Assembly: GCA_001544655.2 (NCBI GenBank)
Contig: FCOD02000008.1
Location: 186,001 to 250,000, forward strand
Source: Caballeronia turbans
GTDB lineage: Bacteria > Pseudomonadota > Gammaproteobacteria > Burkholderiales > Burkholderiaceae
Length of the DNA stretch: 64,000 nt
Reading direction: 5' to 3'
Shown one piece after another: positions 44,129 through 52,382 of this stretch (position 1 is its first letter; every line of letters starts with the position of its first letter). The translations under genes were made by a program, and so were the position numbers. A model generated the notes under the pieces. The model was given only the letters and a program-made list of their open reading frames with translations. It made no database searches and was not told where the DNA came from.

Positions 44129-44401
44129 ATGTCAGCCAACACCGCCGCGCGCCGAAGCTTTGCCAATCTCGCACCGACGATGCGAAAACAGTACGCGCTC
44201 ACGCTGCGCGAATGCCGCCTGTCCCTGCCGGTCGAACCGCCGTGGGGACCGGCTTATCGCATGGTCGAATGGGTGCTGAAGAACGATCAGCGCGTGCAGC
44301 GCCGTGTGCTCCCCGCCGATTGCACGCCCTCGCAGATCGCCGACGCGCTCAAATCCCACGTGCCCGGCCGCCGCTACGGTCCGACCGATGACGACGCCTG
44401 A
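44129..44401 (+). CDS. Hypothetical protein
   Basis: A 90-residue soluble protein containing RKQYALTLRECRLSLPVEPP, PAYRMVEWVLKNDQRVQRRV and SQIADALKSHVPGRRYGP. No family is recognised. GAGG precedes ATG 44129 at a good distance, and the composition is protein-like. It lies about 90 bases upstream of the Xre antitoxin gene but has an intervening promoter and operator, so it is likely independent of the toxin-antitoxin pair. Confidence 0.6.
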   Translation: MSANTAARRSFANLAPTMRKQYALTLRECRLSLPVEPPWGPAYRMVEWVLKNDQRVQRRVLPADCTPSQIADALKSHVPGRRYGPTDDDA

Positions 44402-44440
44402 TCCGGCGCCGCGCGTAAAAACATTCATGGCATGCTTGTA

Positions 44441-44460
44441 TTAATCCAAATGTGGACTAA
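44441..44460 (+). promoter_or_regulatory. Candidate operator of the Xre-RES pair
   Basis: TTAATCCA-AATG-TGGACTAA is an inverted repeat matching at seven of eight positions per arm. It lies between a TTGTAT -35 (44436-44441) and a TAACAT -10 (44458-44463), 16 bases apart, so a bound antitoxin would block the promoter. Confidence 0.6.
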
Positions 44461-44494
44461 CATCTACAACAAGTTCCTTTGGAGACTTAACGAC

Positions 44495-44932
44495 ATGTCC
44501 AACGCCGCACGCGCCGAACACTCGCCGGCTCGCGCCCCGGCGCCGCGTCCGGCGCTCGATTCGAGCGATCTTTCCGCCGCCGGCTTACGCGCGTTCTTCA
44601 ACATCGCCCGTGACTGGGAGCTATCGGCCGAAGAGCAGATCACGCTGCTCGGCTCCCCGGGGCGTTCCACCTTCTTCAAATGGAAGGCCGCGCCGCAATC
44701 CGCGCGGCTCGGGCGCGACACCCTGGAGCGCCTCTCGCTGATTCTCGGCATCTACAAGGCGCTCCAGATCCTTTTGCCGGACCCGAAAGCCGCCGATACC
44801 TGGATCCGCCGTCCCAACGCCGCGCCGCCCTTCGGTGGACATCCAGCGATCGACCGCCTCCTGGCGGGCAATATCAGCGATCTCGTCGCCGTGCGCCAAT
44901 ACCTCGACGCGATGCGAGGCGGCTGGGCGTGA
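44495..44932 (+). CDS. Xre/MbcA/ParS-type antitoxin
   Basis: The 145-residue antitoxin has a disordered Ala/Pro-rich N terminus, an Xre-type helix-turn-helix region (AFFNIARDWELSAEEQITLL, then SPGRSTFFKWKAAPQSARLG) and the C-terminal antitoxin domain (LERLSLILGIYKALQILLPD, WIRRPNAAPPFGGHPAIDRL, and VAVRQYLDAMRGGW). This last part binds and blocks RES toxins in related systems. GGAG lies ten bases before the ATG. Its TGA overlaps the toxin's ATG (TGATG), the usual coupling. It probably represses its own promoter through the repeat at 44441-44460. Confidence 0.9.
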   Translation: MSNAARAEHSPARAPAPRPALDSSDLSAAGLRAFFNIARDWELSAEEQITLLGSPGRSTFFKWKAAPQSARLGRDTLERLSLILGIYKALQILLPDPKAADTWIRRPNAAPPFGGHPAIDRLLAGNISDLVAVRQYLDAMRGGWA

Positions 44933-45663
44933 TGGGAATTGCATTTCGCAAGGACACATCGAACTGGCGCGAACAGTGGCCGCACAGCCTCATCGGCTGG
45001 TCGCCCGCGTATCGCGTGATTCCCACGCGTTTTCCCGCCGTCAACCTGTTCGACCGCGTCGCCTCGCCGCAGGATTTCGAAGCGCTCTATGCGCTCGAGG
45101 CGATGACCAACGACCGCCTGCGCACCGAAATCGGCGAACTCGATCTCGTGCCGCCGGACGAACGCTGCTTCGGGCCGGGCTGCGGGCCGATCATGGCCGC
45201 GTTCACGCATTTGAATCCGAACGGCAGCCGCTTCTCCGACGGCAGCTACGGCGTGTTCTATTGCGGACGCGAACGGCAGACCGCGATCGCTGAAACGCGC
45301 TATCACGCCGGGCTCTTTCTCGCGGCGACGAACGAGGCTCCGCTACGCCAGCAGATGCGGCTCTATACGGTGATGGCGCACGGCGAAGTCGTCGATCTGC
45401 GCGGCGACGCGATCGAGCGGGCCGGCCTCGATGCGCGCATTCTCGCACCGGACGACTACGGCCCGGGCAAGGCGCTCGGACGCGCAGTGCGCACGGCGAG
45501 CGCGCCGGGAATCGTGTATCCATCGGTGCGCGATCCGCAAGGCGAATGTCTCGCCGCCTTTCGCACGACGATGCTGCGTGATTGCCGGCACGCGGCGTAT
45601 CTGGAATACAACTGGAACGGCGAGGCGATCGATTATGTCTTCGAGCTGAACCAGGTCGGCTGA
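44932..45663 (+). CDS. RES-domain toxin (NAD+ phosphorylase type)
   Basis: The 243-residue protein has the RES fold: SPAYRVIPTRFPAVNLFDRV near the start with the conserved Arg, NGSRFSDGSYGVFYCGRERQ with the second Arg and Tyr, TAIAETRYH with the conserved Glu, and SAPGIVYPSVRDP with the Ser. RES toxins that have been studied, such as MbcT and Xre-RES pairs, destroy NAD+ and stop growth. It is somewhat longer than minimal RES proteins (about 150-230). Its start overlaps the antitoxin stop. All expected key residues are present, so the system looks intact. Confidence 0.9.
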   Translation: MGIAFRKDTSNWREQWPHSLIGWSPAYRVIPTRFPAVNLFDRVASPQDFEALYALEAMTNDRLRTEIGELDLVPPDERCFGPGCGPIMAAFTHLNPNGSRFSDGSYGVFYCGRERQTAIAETRYHAGLFLAATNEAPLRQQMRLYTVMAHGEVVDLRGDAIERAGLDARILAPDDYGPGKALGRAVRTASAPGIVYPSVRDPQGECLAAFRTTMLRDCRHAAYLEYNWNGEAIDYVFELNQVG

Positions 45664-45685
45664 GCGGGCAAACGTTTCACACGCT

Positions 45686-47005
45686 TCAGCGGATCGCTAT
45701 CGCCGTCTCGGTCCGCGTGCGCGCGAGCTTCTTCGACGCCGGGCGCGCAGCCTTCCCCGCCGGCTTCTTCGCGACATGCTCCAGCGCCTGCGATGCCGCG
45801 TTCTTGCCGCTCGCCTTGAGCCCGCCGGCGCGCGCCTTGCGGCTCGATTCCGAGAGCAGCCGGGTCAGGCGCGTGTCGTTCATCGCCTCGCCCTTGCGGT
45901 TCTTGCGGGCCGCCTCGCGCGTGCGGCGTTTCGCTTCCTTCTCGAGGAAGATGGCGAGCGCGGCCTCGTCGGTCCTGAGTCCGCGGCGGCGCGACGCGGG
46001 CATCGTCTCGGCAAGCTCGCCGGCCTCGAATGCGTCGATCACGGCAGGATGCACATAACATTTGCGGCATACGGCAGGCGTATTGCGCAGCAGTTGCGCG
46101 ACTTCCTTGATCGTGCCGACGACATGCCTGCGCGCCTCCGTCACGGTCTCCCATTTCAGCCGCCTGAGCGCCGCGAGCGCGAACACGCTGCCGGCCCACG
46201 TGCGATAGTCCTTCGCGGTGAAGTCCGCACCCGTGATCTCGCGCAGATAATCGTTGATGTCGGATGAAGAGACCGAGTGGCGCGTGCCGTCCGCATCGAG
46301 ATACTGGAACAGATCCTGTCCCGGCAAGTCCATGCACCGCTTGACGATGCGCGCAACCCGCGCGTCGCTCACCGCGACATCGTGCTCGATGCCGCTTTTG
46401 CCGCGGAACCTGAACCTCAACGTTCCCGCCGACACTTTGAGGTGGCGCTTGCGCAACGTCGTCAGCCCGTATGAGCGGTTCTCGCGCGCGTATTCCTCGC
46501 TGCCCACGCGAATGAGCGTCGTGTCGAGCAAACGCACGACGGTCGCGAGCACCTTGTCGCGCGGCATGCCGTCGAGCGACAGATCGCGCGTAACGCGCGC
46601 ACGCAGCTTCGGCAGCACGACGGAAAACGCGAGCATGCGCTCGTACTTGTTGGCGTCGCGGGTTTCGCGCCACTGCGGGTGATAGCGATATTGCTTGCGC
46701 CCGCGCGCATCGCGCCCCGTCGCCTGGAGATGTCCGCGCGAGTCGGGGCAGATCCAGACATCGGTATAAGCGGGCGGAATGGCGAGCGCATTGATGCGGC
46801 GAATCTCGGCTTCGTCATCGATTCGCTTGCCTTGCGTGTTGAAGTACGCGAACGCCCCGTCGATCCACTCGCGCGTGTAGCCGCGCCGCGAATCGTCCAT
46901 GTAGCGCAGGCCCGGCGGCAAATCCTCGGGGCAGCCCTGCAAGGCGCCCGTCCGTGCGTCGCCGGATCCGCCGCCTGTCTCGTCGCTCGTTCTCGTTCTC
47001 GCCAC
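45686..47005 (-). CDS. DNA topoisomerase IB (poxvirus-like bacterial type)
   Basis: TopIB relaxes supercoils through a 3'-phosphotyrosine bond. The 439-residue protein begins with PEDLPPGLRYMDDSRRGYTR and has AIPPAYTDVWICPDSRGHLQ, GRKQYRYHPQWRETRD, the catalytic Arg region (EEYARENRSYGLTTLRKRH), DFTAKDYRTWAGSVFALAAL and the active-site Tyr in AVCRKCYVHPAVIDAF. A basic Lys/Ala/Arg tail of about 65 residues follows. No ATG lies at the family's N-terminal border; GTG 47005 has AGGCGAGG upstream and fits best. Confidence 0.9.
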   Translation of the reverse strand: MARTRTSDETGGGSGDARTGALQGCPEDLPPGLRYMDDSRRGYTREWIDGAFAYFNTQGKRIDDEAEIRRINALAIPPAYTDVWICPDSRGHLQATGRDARGRKQYRYHPQWRETRDANKYERMLAFSVVLPKLRARVTRDLSLDGMPRDKVLATVVRLLDTTLIRVGSEEYARENRSYGLTTLRKRHLKVSAGTLRFRFRGKSGIEHDVAVSDARVARIVKRCMDLPGQDLFQYLDADGTRHSVSSSDINDYLREITGADFTAKDYRTWAGSVFALAALRRLKWETVTEARRHVVGTIKEVAQLLRNTPAVCRKCYVHPAVIDAFEAGELAETMPASRRRGLRTDEAALAIFLEKEAKRRTREAARKNRKGEAMNDTRLTRLLSESSRKARAGGLKASGKNAASQALEHVAKKPAGKAARPASKKLARTRTETAIAIR

Positions 47006-47088
47006 CGCGCGCCTCGCCTGATTGACGTTCGATTCATGGCGAAGCACCGAGCAACGCGCGTGCCGCCTGCGCGAAGCCGTGGCGGACG

Positions 47089-47826
47089 TCAGGGCAGCGC
47101 AAGCTCCCGCGCGCCCTCGGAGGCGGCCCAGCGCTCCTTCACGGACCAGCGCTCTTCGGTGCCGGCCTGAACGATCGTGAGACGGCCTTCCGGCGCGAAC
47201 GCGCACGTATCGATGTAAATCTGCGAGCCGATCTGCTTCACGGCGCGCGTCGGCGTATGGCCGCAGTAGGTCGGCGACAGCCCGAGCTGTTGCTGCGGGT
47301 CCGCCTGACCGAGCGCGAGGGCGCGGCCCCACAGAATCTGCGTGCGCACGTCTTCATGGAAATCGCCGGCGTCGAGTTCGGCGTCGTTGCCGAAAAACTC
47401 CGCATGCAGCACGTTGAAGCGCCGTTCACCTTCGCCGACGATGCGCACGAGCGGCAACTTCGCGAGCCGCGCCGCGAGCACGGCGAGTTGATCGTCGGGA
47501 ATCGCGTCTGCCCACGCGCCGCCGATCGCGTACCACGACTGACGGCGCATCGTGCCGGTCGCGACCGAGATCAGCGAATCCTCGTGATTGCCGAGCACGG
47601 GATAGAACCACGGCTTGTCGATGAGATCGATGGCCGCGCGCGAGTCGGTGCCGCGATCGACCAGATCGCCGACGGAGAACAGCCTGTCCCGCGCACCATC
47701 GAAGCCGATTTCGTGCAGAAGATAGCGCAGCGCATCCATGCAGCCATGCAGATCGCCGACCACGAAATCGCGGCCGATATCATTGGCGGGATGCCTGCAA
47801 ACGATAGGATAGGTAGGACCATTCAT
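47089..47826 (-). CDS. Serine/threonine protein phosphatase-like metallophosphoesterase
   Basis: The 245-residue protein has the dinuclear-metal motifs in order: VVGDLHGC (GDxHG), FSVGDLVDRGTDS (GDxxDRG) and VLGNHEDSLI (GNHE), and a later CGHTPT His motif. It resembles bacterial PrpA/PrpB and phage lambda phosphatases, which remove phosphate from Ser, Thr or Tyr residues, or hydrolyse diadenosine polyphosphates. ATG 47826 was chosen at the family's start; a longer in-frame start exists at 47886. It lies upstream of topoisomerase IB on the same strand with an 83-base gap. Confidence 0.88.
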   Translation of the reverse strand: MNGPTYPIVCRHPANDIGRDFVVGDLHGCMDALRYLLHEIGFDGARDRLFSVGDLVDRGTDSRAAIDLIDKPWFYPVLGNHEDSLISVATGTMRRQSWYAIGGAWADAIPDDQLAVLAARLAKLPLVRIVGEGERRFNVLHAEFFGNDAELDAGDFHEDVRTQILWGRALALGQADPQQQLGLSPTYCGHTPTRAVKQIGSQIYIDTCAFAPEGRLTIVQAGTEERWSVKERWAASEGARELALP

Positions 47827-47979
47827 GCGCCGATGATAGCGCTGCTCAATGACAAGGTGTGAGGCTTGGCTCGCTTTTGCAAGCAATCTGCAAGCCGCAT
47901 CGACACTCGTTACACGGGCGTTACCGGCGCGCTGGATACGCGCGTAAAAGCTGCTGCGCGCCGTCGATTCAACCCGTAT

Positions 47980-49209
47980 TTATTGCGCTATCGCGCGCAG
48001 CCGCGCGACCGTTTTTGCATCGGTCGTTGCGCGTGGATCACCGAACTGGCGCGTGATGAAGTTGGCCAGCGCCGCGATCTCTTCGTCCGTCAGTTGCGCG
48101 CCGAACGCCGGCATCTGGGCATGGGCGTCGCGCGTCTGACGATTCACGCCGTGCAGGATCACGAGGACGAGATTGTTCGTCGTCGCGATGCCAAGTGCGC
48201 CGGTCACGCTGTCGTGCACGAGTGAGGGAAACGACTTGCCACCCTCGCCCGTCACGCCGTGACAACTCGCGCAGGCGGCCGCGTAGAGCCGTGCGCCGTC
48301 GCTGTCGAGCGCCGTGATGTCCGTGCGTGCCGGCCGACCGAAGCTCGTGCGCACGCGCGCCGCCTTCACCGCGACCGGCGGCACGGCGCGCAGATACGTG
48401 ATCATCGCGCGCAGATCGGCGGTCGTCATAAATTGCGTGCTCGTGGCGACGACCTCCGCCATCGGTCCGAGCGCGTAGGCACGGCCGGGCGCCGCGCCCG
48501 TCGACAGAAAGCGCAGCAGTTCGTCGTCGCGCCATGCGCCGATGCCCGCCACGCGTTCGGGCGTGAGGTTGCCTGCCTGCCAGCCCGCGATCGTCGCGCC
48601 GCCGAGCCGCTCACTCCGGTCCAGTCCGCCGAGCCAGTTGCGCGGTGTGTGGCACTCGCCGCAATGCCCGAGCCCCTCGACGAGATACGCCCCGCGATTC
48701 CACTCCGCGCTCTTCGACGGATCGGCAACGAAGCGTCCCGGCGAAAAATTGAACAGATTCCACAGCGTCATCAGCCAGCGCTGGTCGAAGGGAAACGAGA
48801 GCGCGTTGCGCGGCCTCGCGGTGCGCACGGGCGGCACGGTTGCGAGCCAGGCGCGCATCGAGAGGAGATCGGCGTCCGAAAGCAGCGTGTACGCGGTGTA
48901 CGGAAACGCGGGATAGAGCCGCTCGCCGTTGCGTCCGATGCCCTCACGCATCGCCCGGATGAACTGCGCGTCGGTCCATGCGCCGATGCCCGTTTCCCGG
49001 TCGCTCGTGATGTTCGGCGCATACACGTTGCCGAACGGCGTCGCGATCGGCCTGCCGCCCGCGAACGGCCGCGCGGGATCGGCGGTATGGCAGCTCATGC
49101 AGCCGCCCGCGCGCACGAGATACTCGCCTTGAGCGGCTTTGGTTTGCGCGTTGGCAGGGCTGAGCAGACAAGCCAGGAGGACGAACACGCCCGTGAATCG
49201 CGCGTTCAT
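47980..49209 (-). CDS. Triheme cytochrome c subunit of an FAD-dependent dehydrogenase (beta subunit)
   Basis: The 409-residue protein has a Sec signal peptide (NARFTGVFVLLACLLSPANA) and three CxxCH heme sites: C37/C40/H41, C183/C186/H187 and C313/C316/H317. That is the layout of membrane-bound cytochrome subunits that take electrons from GMC or sorbitol/gluconate dehydrogenases and pass them to ubiquinone or a terminal oxidase. Its ATG overlaps the stop of the GMC subunit by four bases, so the two are translationally coupled. Last gene of the gamma-alpha-beta operon. Confidence 0.93.
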   Translation of the reverse strand: MNARFTGVFVLLACLLSPANAQTKAAQGEYLVRAGGCMSCHTADPARPFAGGRPIATPFGNVYAPNITSDRETGIGAWTDAQFIRAMREGIGRNGERLYPAFPYTAYTLLSDADLLSMRAWLATVPPVRTARPRNALSFPFDQRWLMTLWNLFNFSPGRFVADPSKSAEWNRGAYLVEGLGHCGECHTPRNWLGGLDRSERLGGATIAGWQAGNLTPERVAGIGAWRDDELLRFLSTGAAPGRAYALGPMAEVVATSTQFMTTADLRAMITYLRAVPPVAVKAARVRTSFGRPARTDITALDSDGARLYAAACASCHGVTGEGGKSFPSLVHDSVTGALGIATTNNLVLVILHGVNRQTRDAHAQMPAFGAQLTDEEIAALANFITRQFGDPRATTDAKTVARLRAIAQ

Positions 49210-50801
49210 CGCAACGACGTTTCGATCGTGCCGGCGAGCCGCAGCGCGAGCGCCGCGATCGTCAACGTGCAATTGACCGAACCGCCCGCGGGCATCACCG
49301 CGCTGCCGGCGATGAAAAGATTCGCATGATCGTGCGCGCGGCATTCGGCATCGACGACGGCATCGCCCGGATCGCGGCCCATGATCGCCGTGCCCATGAT
49401 GTGGCTGCTCGCGCCGAGCGAATCGTCGTATTCGATCTCGGTGCCGTCGAACATGCCGGCAATGCGACCGAACAGCGCGCGCGTATCGGCGGCGCTCTTG
49501 CGCACGTAGTCGTCGATCGCATAGGCGATTTCCGGACGCGGCAAGCCGAGCGCATCCTTTTGCGCCGACAGCGTCACGCGATTCGCGCCCGATGGCAATT
49601 GCTCGTGGAAGCTACCGAACGTGAGCCTGCGCGCGCACTGCTCGCGGATCTGCCGGTCGAGTTCGCCGCCCGTCAGCCCTTTGCCGAGCAGGTTCCAGGT
49701 GACGGCGAGCGTGGGCGCCGCGTTCGACAGATGCAGCTTCTTCGCCGCCTGCTGCGCGCGAAACGGCCCGTCGCGAAAGTCGACGATCGAGCTCATTTCC
49801 ACCGGCCCGCGCCCCGGCCACAGCGCCTCGTTCGCGAGAAAGCTCACGCTCGCGCCGGGATGATCCATCAGGTTACGTCCGACCTGATCCGAGCCATTGG
49901 CGATGCCCTTGGGATAGCGCGCCGACGTCGACATCAGAAGAAGCCTGGGCGTTTCGATGCCGTTCGCCGCGATCACGAAGCGCTTGCCCGTCACGCGCGT
50001 GCTCTGGCCGTTCGGGTCCTTGTAATGGATCGCGACGATGTCGCCGCGATCGTTGGCCTCGACGCGATACGCGACTGCCTGCGCGATCAGCGCCGCGCCC
50101 GCGCGCTCGGCTTTGTCGGCATGCGTGGCGGCGTGGTAAAGCGCGCCGATCGGGCAAATCGGCATGCAATTGTTGTTGCCGCAGCACGCGGGGCGCGCGT
50201 CGTATGGGCGGCTATTGCGCGCCATCGGCTCGGGCACGACGCGCAACGACTGCGCGCCGAGCACGTCCGCCACACGCCGGTCCATCCATGAGAGCGGCAG
50301 CGCGGTCATCGGATAAGGCGTCGAGCGCGGCGAGCCGAGATCGAGATCCGGGCCCGCAACGCCCAGCTCGACTTCGGCCTGACCGTACCAGGGCTCGAGC
50401 GTCTCGTAGGGAAACGGCCAGTCGCGCCCGACGCCGTACAGCGACTTCACGCGAAAATCGGCGGGCAACAGACGCCAGGCGGCGCCCGCCCAGTGCCACG
50501 TGGTGCCGCCGACGAGCCGCAGATATTGCGGTCGATACGGGGTCGTGCCGCGATCGATGAGATATGCGCCCGGATTCATCGGCTCGGGGCGAGGCGCGTG
50601 ACGCAGAAGCGGATATGGCGCGCACAGGTCGCGCTTGTCGGCGACGCGGCGAAAGTTGTCGACGATCTGCCAGCGCGCGAGACGCGGCCCCGCTTCGAGC
50701 AGGATCACCGACGCGCCCGCCTTCGCCAGCCGATACGCGACGAGACTGCCCGCCACGCCCGATCCGACGACGACCACATCCGCCGAAGTGGAACCCGCCA
50801 T
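49206..50801 (-). CDS. GMC-family FAD-dependent dehydrogenase, catalytic alpha subunit
   Basis: The 531-residue flavoprotein has the FAD Rossmann motif ADVVVVGSGVAGSLVAYRLA near 7-26 and the GMC C-terminal motif SSHIMGTAIMGRDPGD, which bears the catalytic His. A cysteine group, C206, C207, C212 and C216 in ACCGNNNCMPICPIGALYH, matches the [3Fe-4S]-binding loop known from Burkholderia FAD-glucose dehydrogenase. It has no signal peptide and should be exported as a complex with the Tat-bearing gamma subunit. Glucose, sorbitol, gluconate or another polyol are all possible substrates. Confidence 0.93.
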   Translation of the reverse strand: MAGSTSADVVVVGSGVAGSLVAYRLAKAGASVILLEAGPRLARWQIVDNFRRVADKRDLCAPYPLLRHAPRPEPMNPGAYLIDRGTTPYRPQYLRLVGGTTWHWAGAAWRLLPADFRVKSLYGVGRDWPFPYETLEPWYGQAEVELGVAGPDLDLGSPRSTPYPMTALPLSWMDRRVADVLGAQSLRVVPEPMARNSRPYDARPACCGNNNCMPICPIGALYHAATHADKAERAGAALIAQAVAYRVEANDRGDIVAIHYKDPNGQSTRVTGKRFVIAANGIETPRLLLMSTSARYPKGIANGSDQVGRNLMDHPGASVSFLANEALWPGRGPVEMSSIVDFRDGPFRAQQAAKKLHLSNAAPTLAVTWNLLGKGLTGGELDRQIREQCARRLTFGSFHEQLPSGANRVTLSAQKDALGLPRPEIAYAIDDYVRKSAADTRALFGRIAGMFDGTEIEYDDSLGASSHIMGTAIMGRDPGDAVVDAECRAHDHANLFIAGSAVMPAGGSVNCTLTIAALALRLAGTIETSLR

Positions 50802-50845
50802 GCGCGCGCCTTTGTCCTTGGTCGTGATGCCTGCGCGCCGGCCGC

Positions 50846-51346
50846 TCAGGGCTTGCGCGCCCAGTCGGCGGGCTCGCCGCGGCAGTATGAGGGAATCGTG
50901 AGCATGTCGCCGACGGGATCGAACATCAGTGCGCGTTCGTACGCAACGACCTCGACATGCGGCGGCTCGCCGACGACGCCGAGATACCACGCACGCATCA
51001 CCGCACCCACCGTCTTCGCGAGCTCGGGGCGCGTGGTTTCCAGCGCGGCCGTGATGACGTCGGTCGGTGTGCCGCCGTGCGTCGCAATCCATTGGTCGAG
51101 CGCGGCGATCTTCGCGGCGAACTCGGGAACGTGCCGGACGAGCGCCGCATGCACGCGGTCGGCCAGAAGCGGATCGAAGCTCGTGCGGCCTGTGAGCCTC
51201 GCCGATACCGCGACGAACGCATCGAACCCGGGCGCGCGCGACTGCTGTTGAGCGCGCGCAGGCAGCGACGCCCACGCGGCGAACGCGCACCCGCCCGCCA
51301 CGAGGCCCCGCCGCATCGCGAACGACACGCGCTCGGACGTTTTCAT
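50846..51346 (-). CDS. Tat-dependent small (gamma) subunit of the FAD dehydrogenase
   Basis: A 166-residue protein with a twin-arginine signal at residues 11-30 (MRRGLVAGGCAFAAWASLPA). The mature part contains FDAFVAVSARLTGRTSFDPL and VMRAWYLGVVGEPPHVEVVA, then the YCRGEPADWARKP end that is typical of sorbitol/sugar dehydrogenase small subunits. In Burkholderia FAD-GDH this gamma subunit is a hitch-hiker chaperone that carries the alpha subunit through the Tat system. GAGGAAAG precedes the ATG. First gene of the operon, 44 bases before alpha. Confidence 0.92.
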   Translation of the reverse strand: MKTSERVSFAMRRGLVAGGCAFAAWASLPARAQQQSRAPGFDAFVAVSARLTGRTSFDPLLADRVHAALVRHVPEFAAKIAALDQWIATHGGTPTDVITAALETTRPELAKTVGAVMRAWYLGVVGEPPHVEVVAYERALMFDPVGDMLTIPSYCRGEPADWARKP

Positions 51347-51431
51347 GCGCTTTCCTCAGCTTGCTGAAAGGTGACCGGGCAATAATCGCAGGCATCGAGC
51401 GAAGGCTGGCTCTCACGCGGATAGAAACGAA

Positions 51432-52088
51432 ATGAAGCAGATTCTCCCGCCCGTTCTGCGCTACCGGCCGCGCGCCCTGGTCGGCCTCCTGATTGGTTGC
51501 GTCGTCGCCGCTTTGGTTCCGGCGCACGTGCGCCCGACCGCGCGCGCGCTGATCGGCTGGGACGCGGCGGTGTGGCTCTATCTCGTGCTGATCTGGCTCA
51601 AGATGGCGACCGCGCGCCAGAGCGACGTGCAGGCGCTTGCCGAACGCGAGGACGAAAACGCCGCGACGGTCCTGATGGTCGTGAGCGTCGCGGCACTCGC
51701 GAGCATCGTGGCGATCGTCTTCGAGTTATCGACCGCGAAGAACCTGGGCGCGGGAGCGGTGCTGCATTACGTCCTGACCGGCGCGACGATGCTCGGCGCC
51801 TGGCTCCTGATCCCGACGATGTTCACGCTGCACTACGCACGGCATTACTATCAGTCGCCCGATAACGATCCCGCCCTCAGGTTTCCCGACCGGCATCTGA
51901 AGCCCGATTACTGGGACTTCCTCTACTTCTCCTTCACCATCGCGGTCGCCTCTCAAACCGCCGACGTCTCGCTTGCATCGACATCCGCGCGCCGCACCGC
52001 GCTCGCGCAGTCGGTCTTGTCTTTCTTCTTCAATCTCGCGGTGCTCGGGCTCTCGATCAACATCGCCGCGAGCATGGTCGGCGGCTGA
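51432..52088 (+). CDS. DUF1345 membrane protein
   Basis: A 218-residue inner-membrane protein with about five hydrophobic segments. The family signature lies in the loop [20 protein letters not shown] and [20 protein letters not shown], and the last helix ends AASMVGG. Function is unknown. It is divergent from the FAD dehydrogenase operon with 85 bases between the starts, and lies upstream of glgA in the same direction; whether it belongs with either is not clear. Confidence 0.88.
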   Translation: MKQILPPVLRYRPRALVGLLIGCVVAALVPAHVRPTARALIGWDAAVWLYLVLIWLKMATARQSDVQALAEREDENAATVLMVVSVAALASIVAIVFELSTAKNLGAGAVLHYVLTGATMLGAWLLIPTMFTLHYARHYYQSPDNDPALRFPDRHLKPDYWDFLYFSFTIAVASQTADVSLASTSARRTALAQSVLSFFFNLAVLGLSINIAASMVGG

Positions 52089-52130
52089 AACGACGCTGTC
52101 ACGCGCGCTCCATAAGCTCTTCGGATACGC

Positions 52131-52170
52131 CGTGTAAAAACGCGACGCACGCCGCTGTCAGTTTTACACG
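52131..52170. promoter_or_regulatory. Inverted repeat in the glgA leader region
   Basis: CGTGTAAAA (52131-52139) and TTTTACACG (52162-52170) are perfect inverted copies separated by 22 bases, about 215 bases before glgA. It stands out as AT-rich in a GC-rich stretch and may be a regulator site or part of the DUF1345 transcript end. Confidence 0.4.
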
Positions 52171-52382
52171 CGGCACGTTCGTGCAGCTTCGTGCCTGGCC
52201 GGCGCCGTGCGCCGGCGGTCTCGGCATGCCATGGCCGCACACGAATGTGCTGCACCGCACATGCACGCGCGCGCGTGGCACAGCGATTGCTGAATTGCGC
52301 CAGCTATTTCAGACGAAACCTCGATCAGCGCTCGCATGCGCGGCTTGCCGTCCGCGCGTTCCTCTTGCTCAGGAGCCCCACT

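Noticed and set aside
45686-47332. A longer topoisomerase IB start up to 47332
   Set aside because: The extra part overlaps the metallophosphatase gene and has no homology; the GTG at 47005 fits the family's N terminus.
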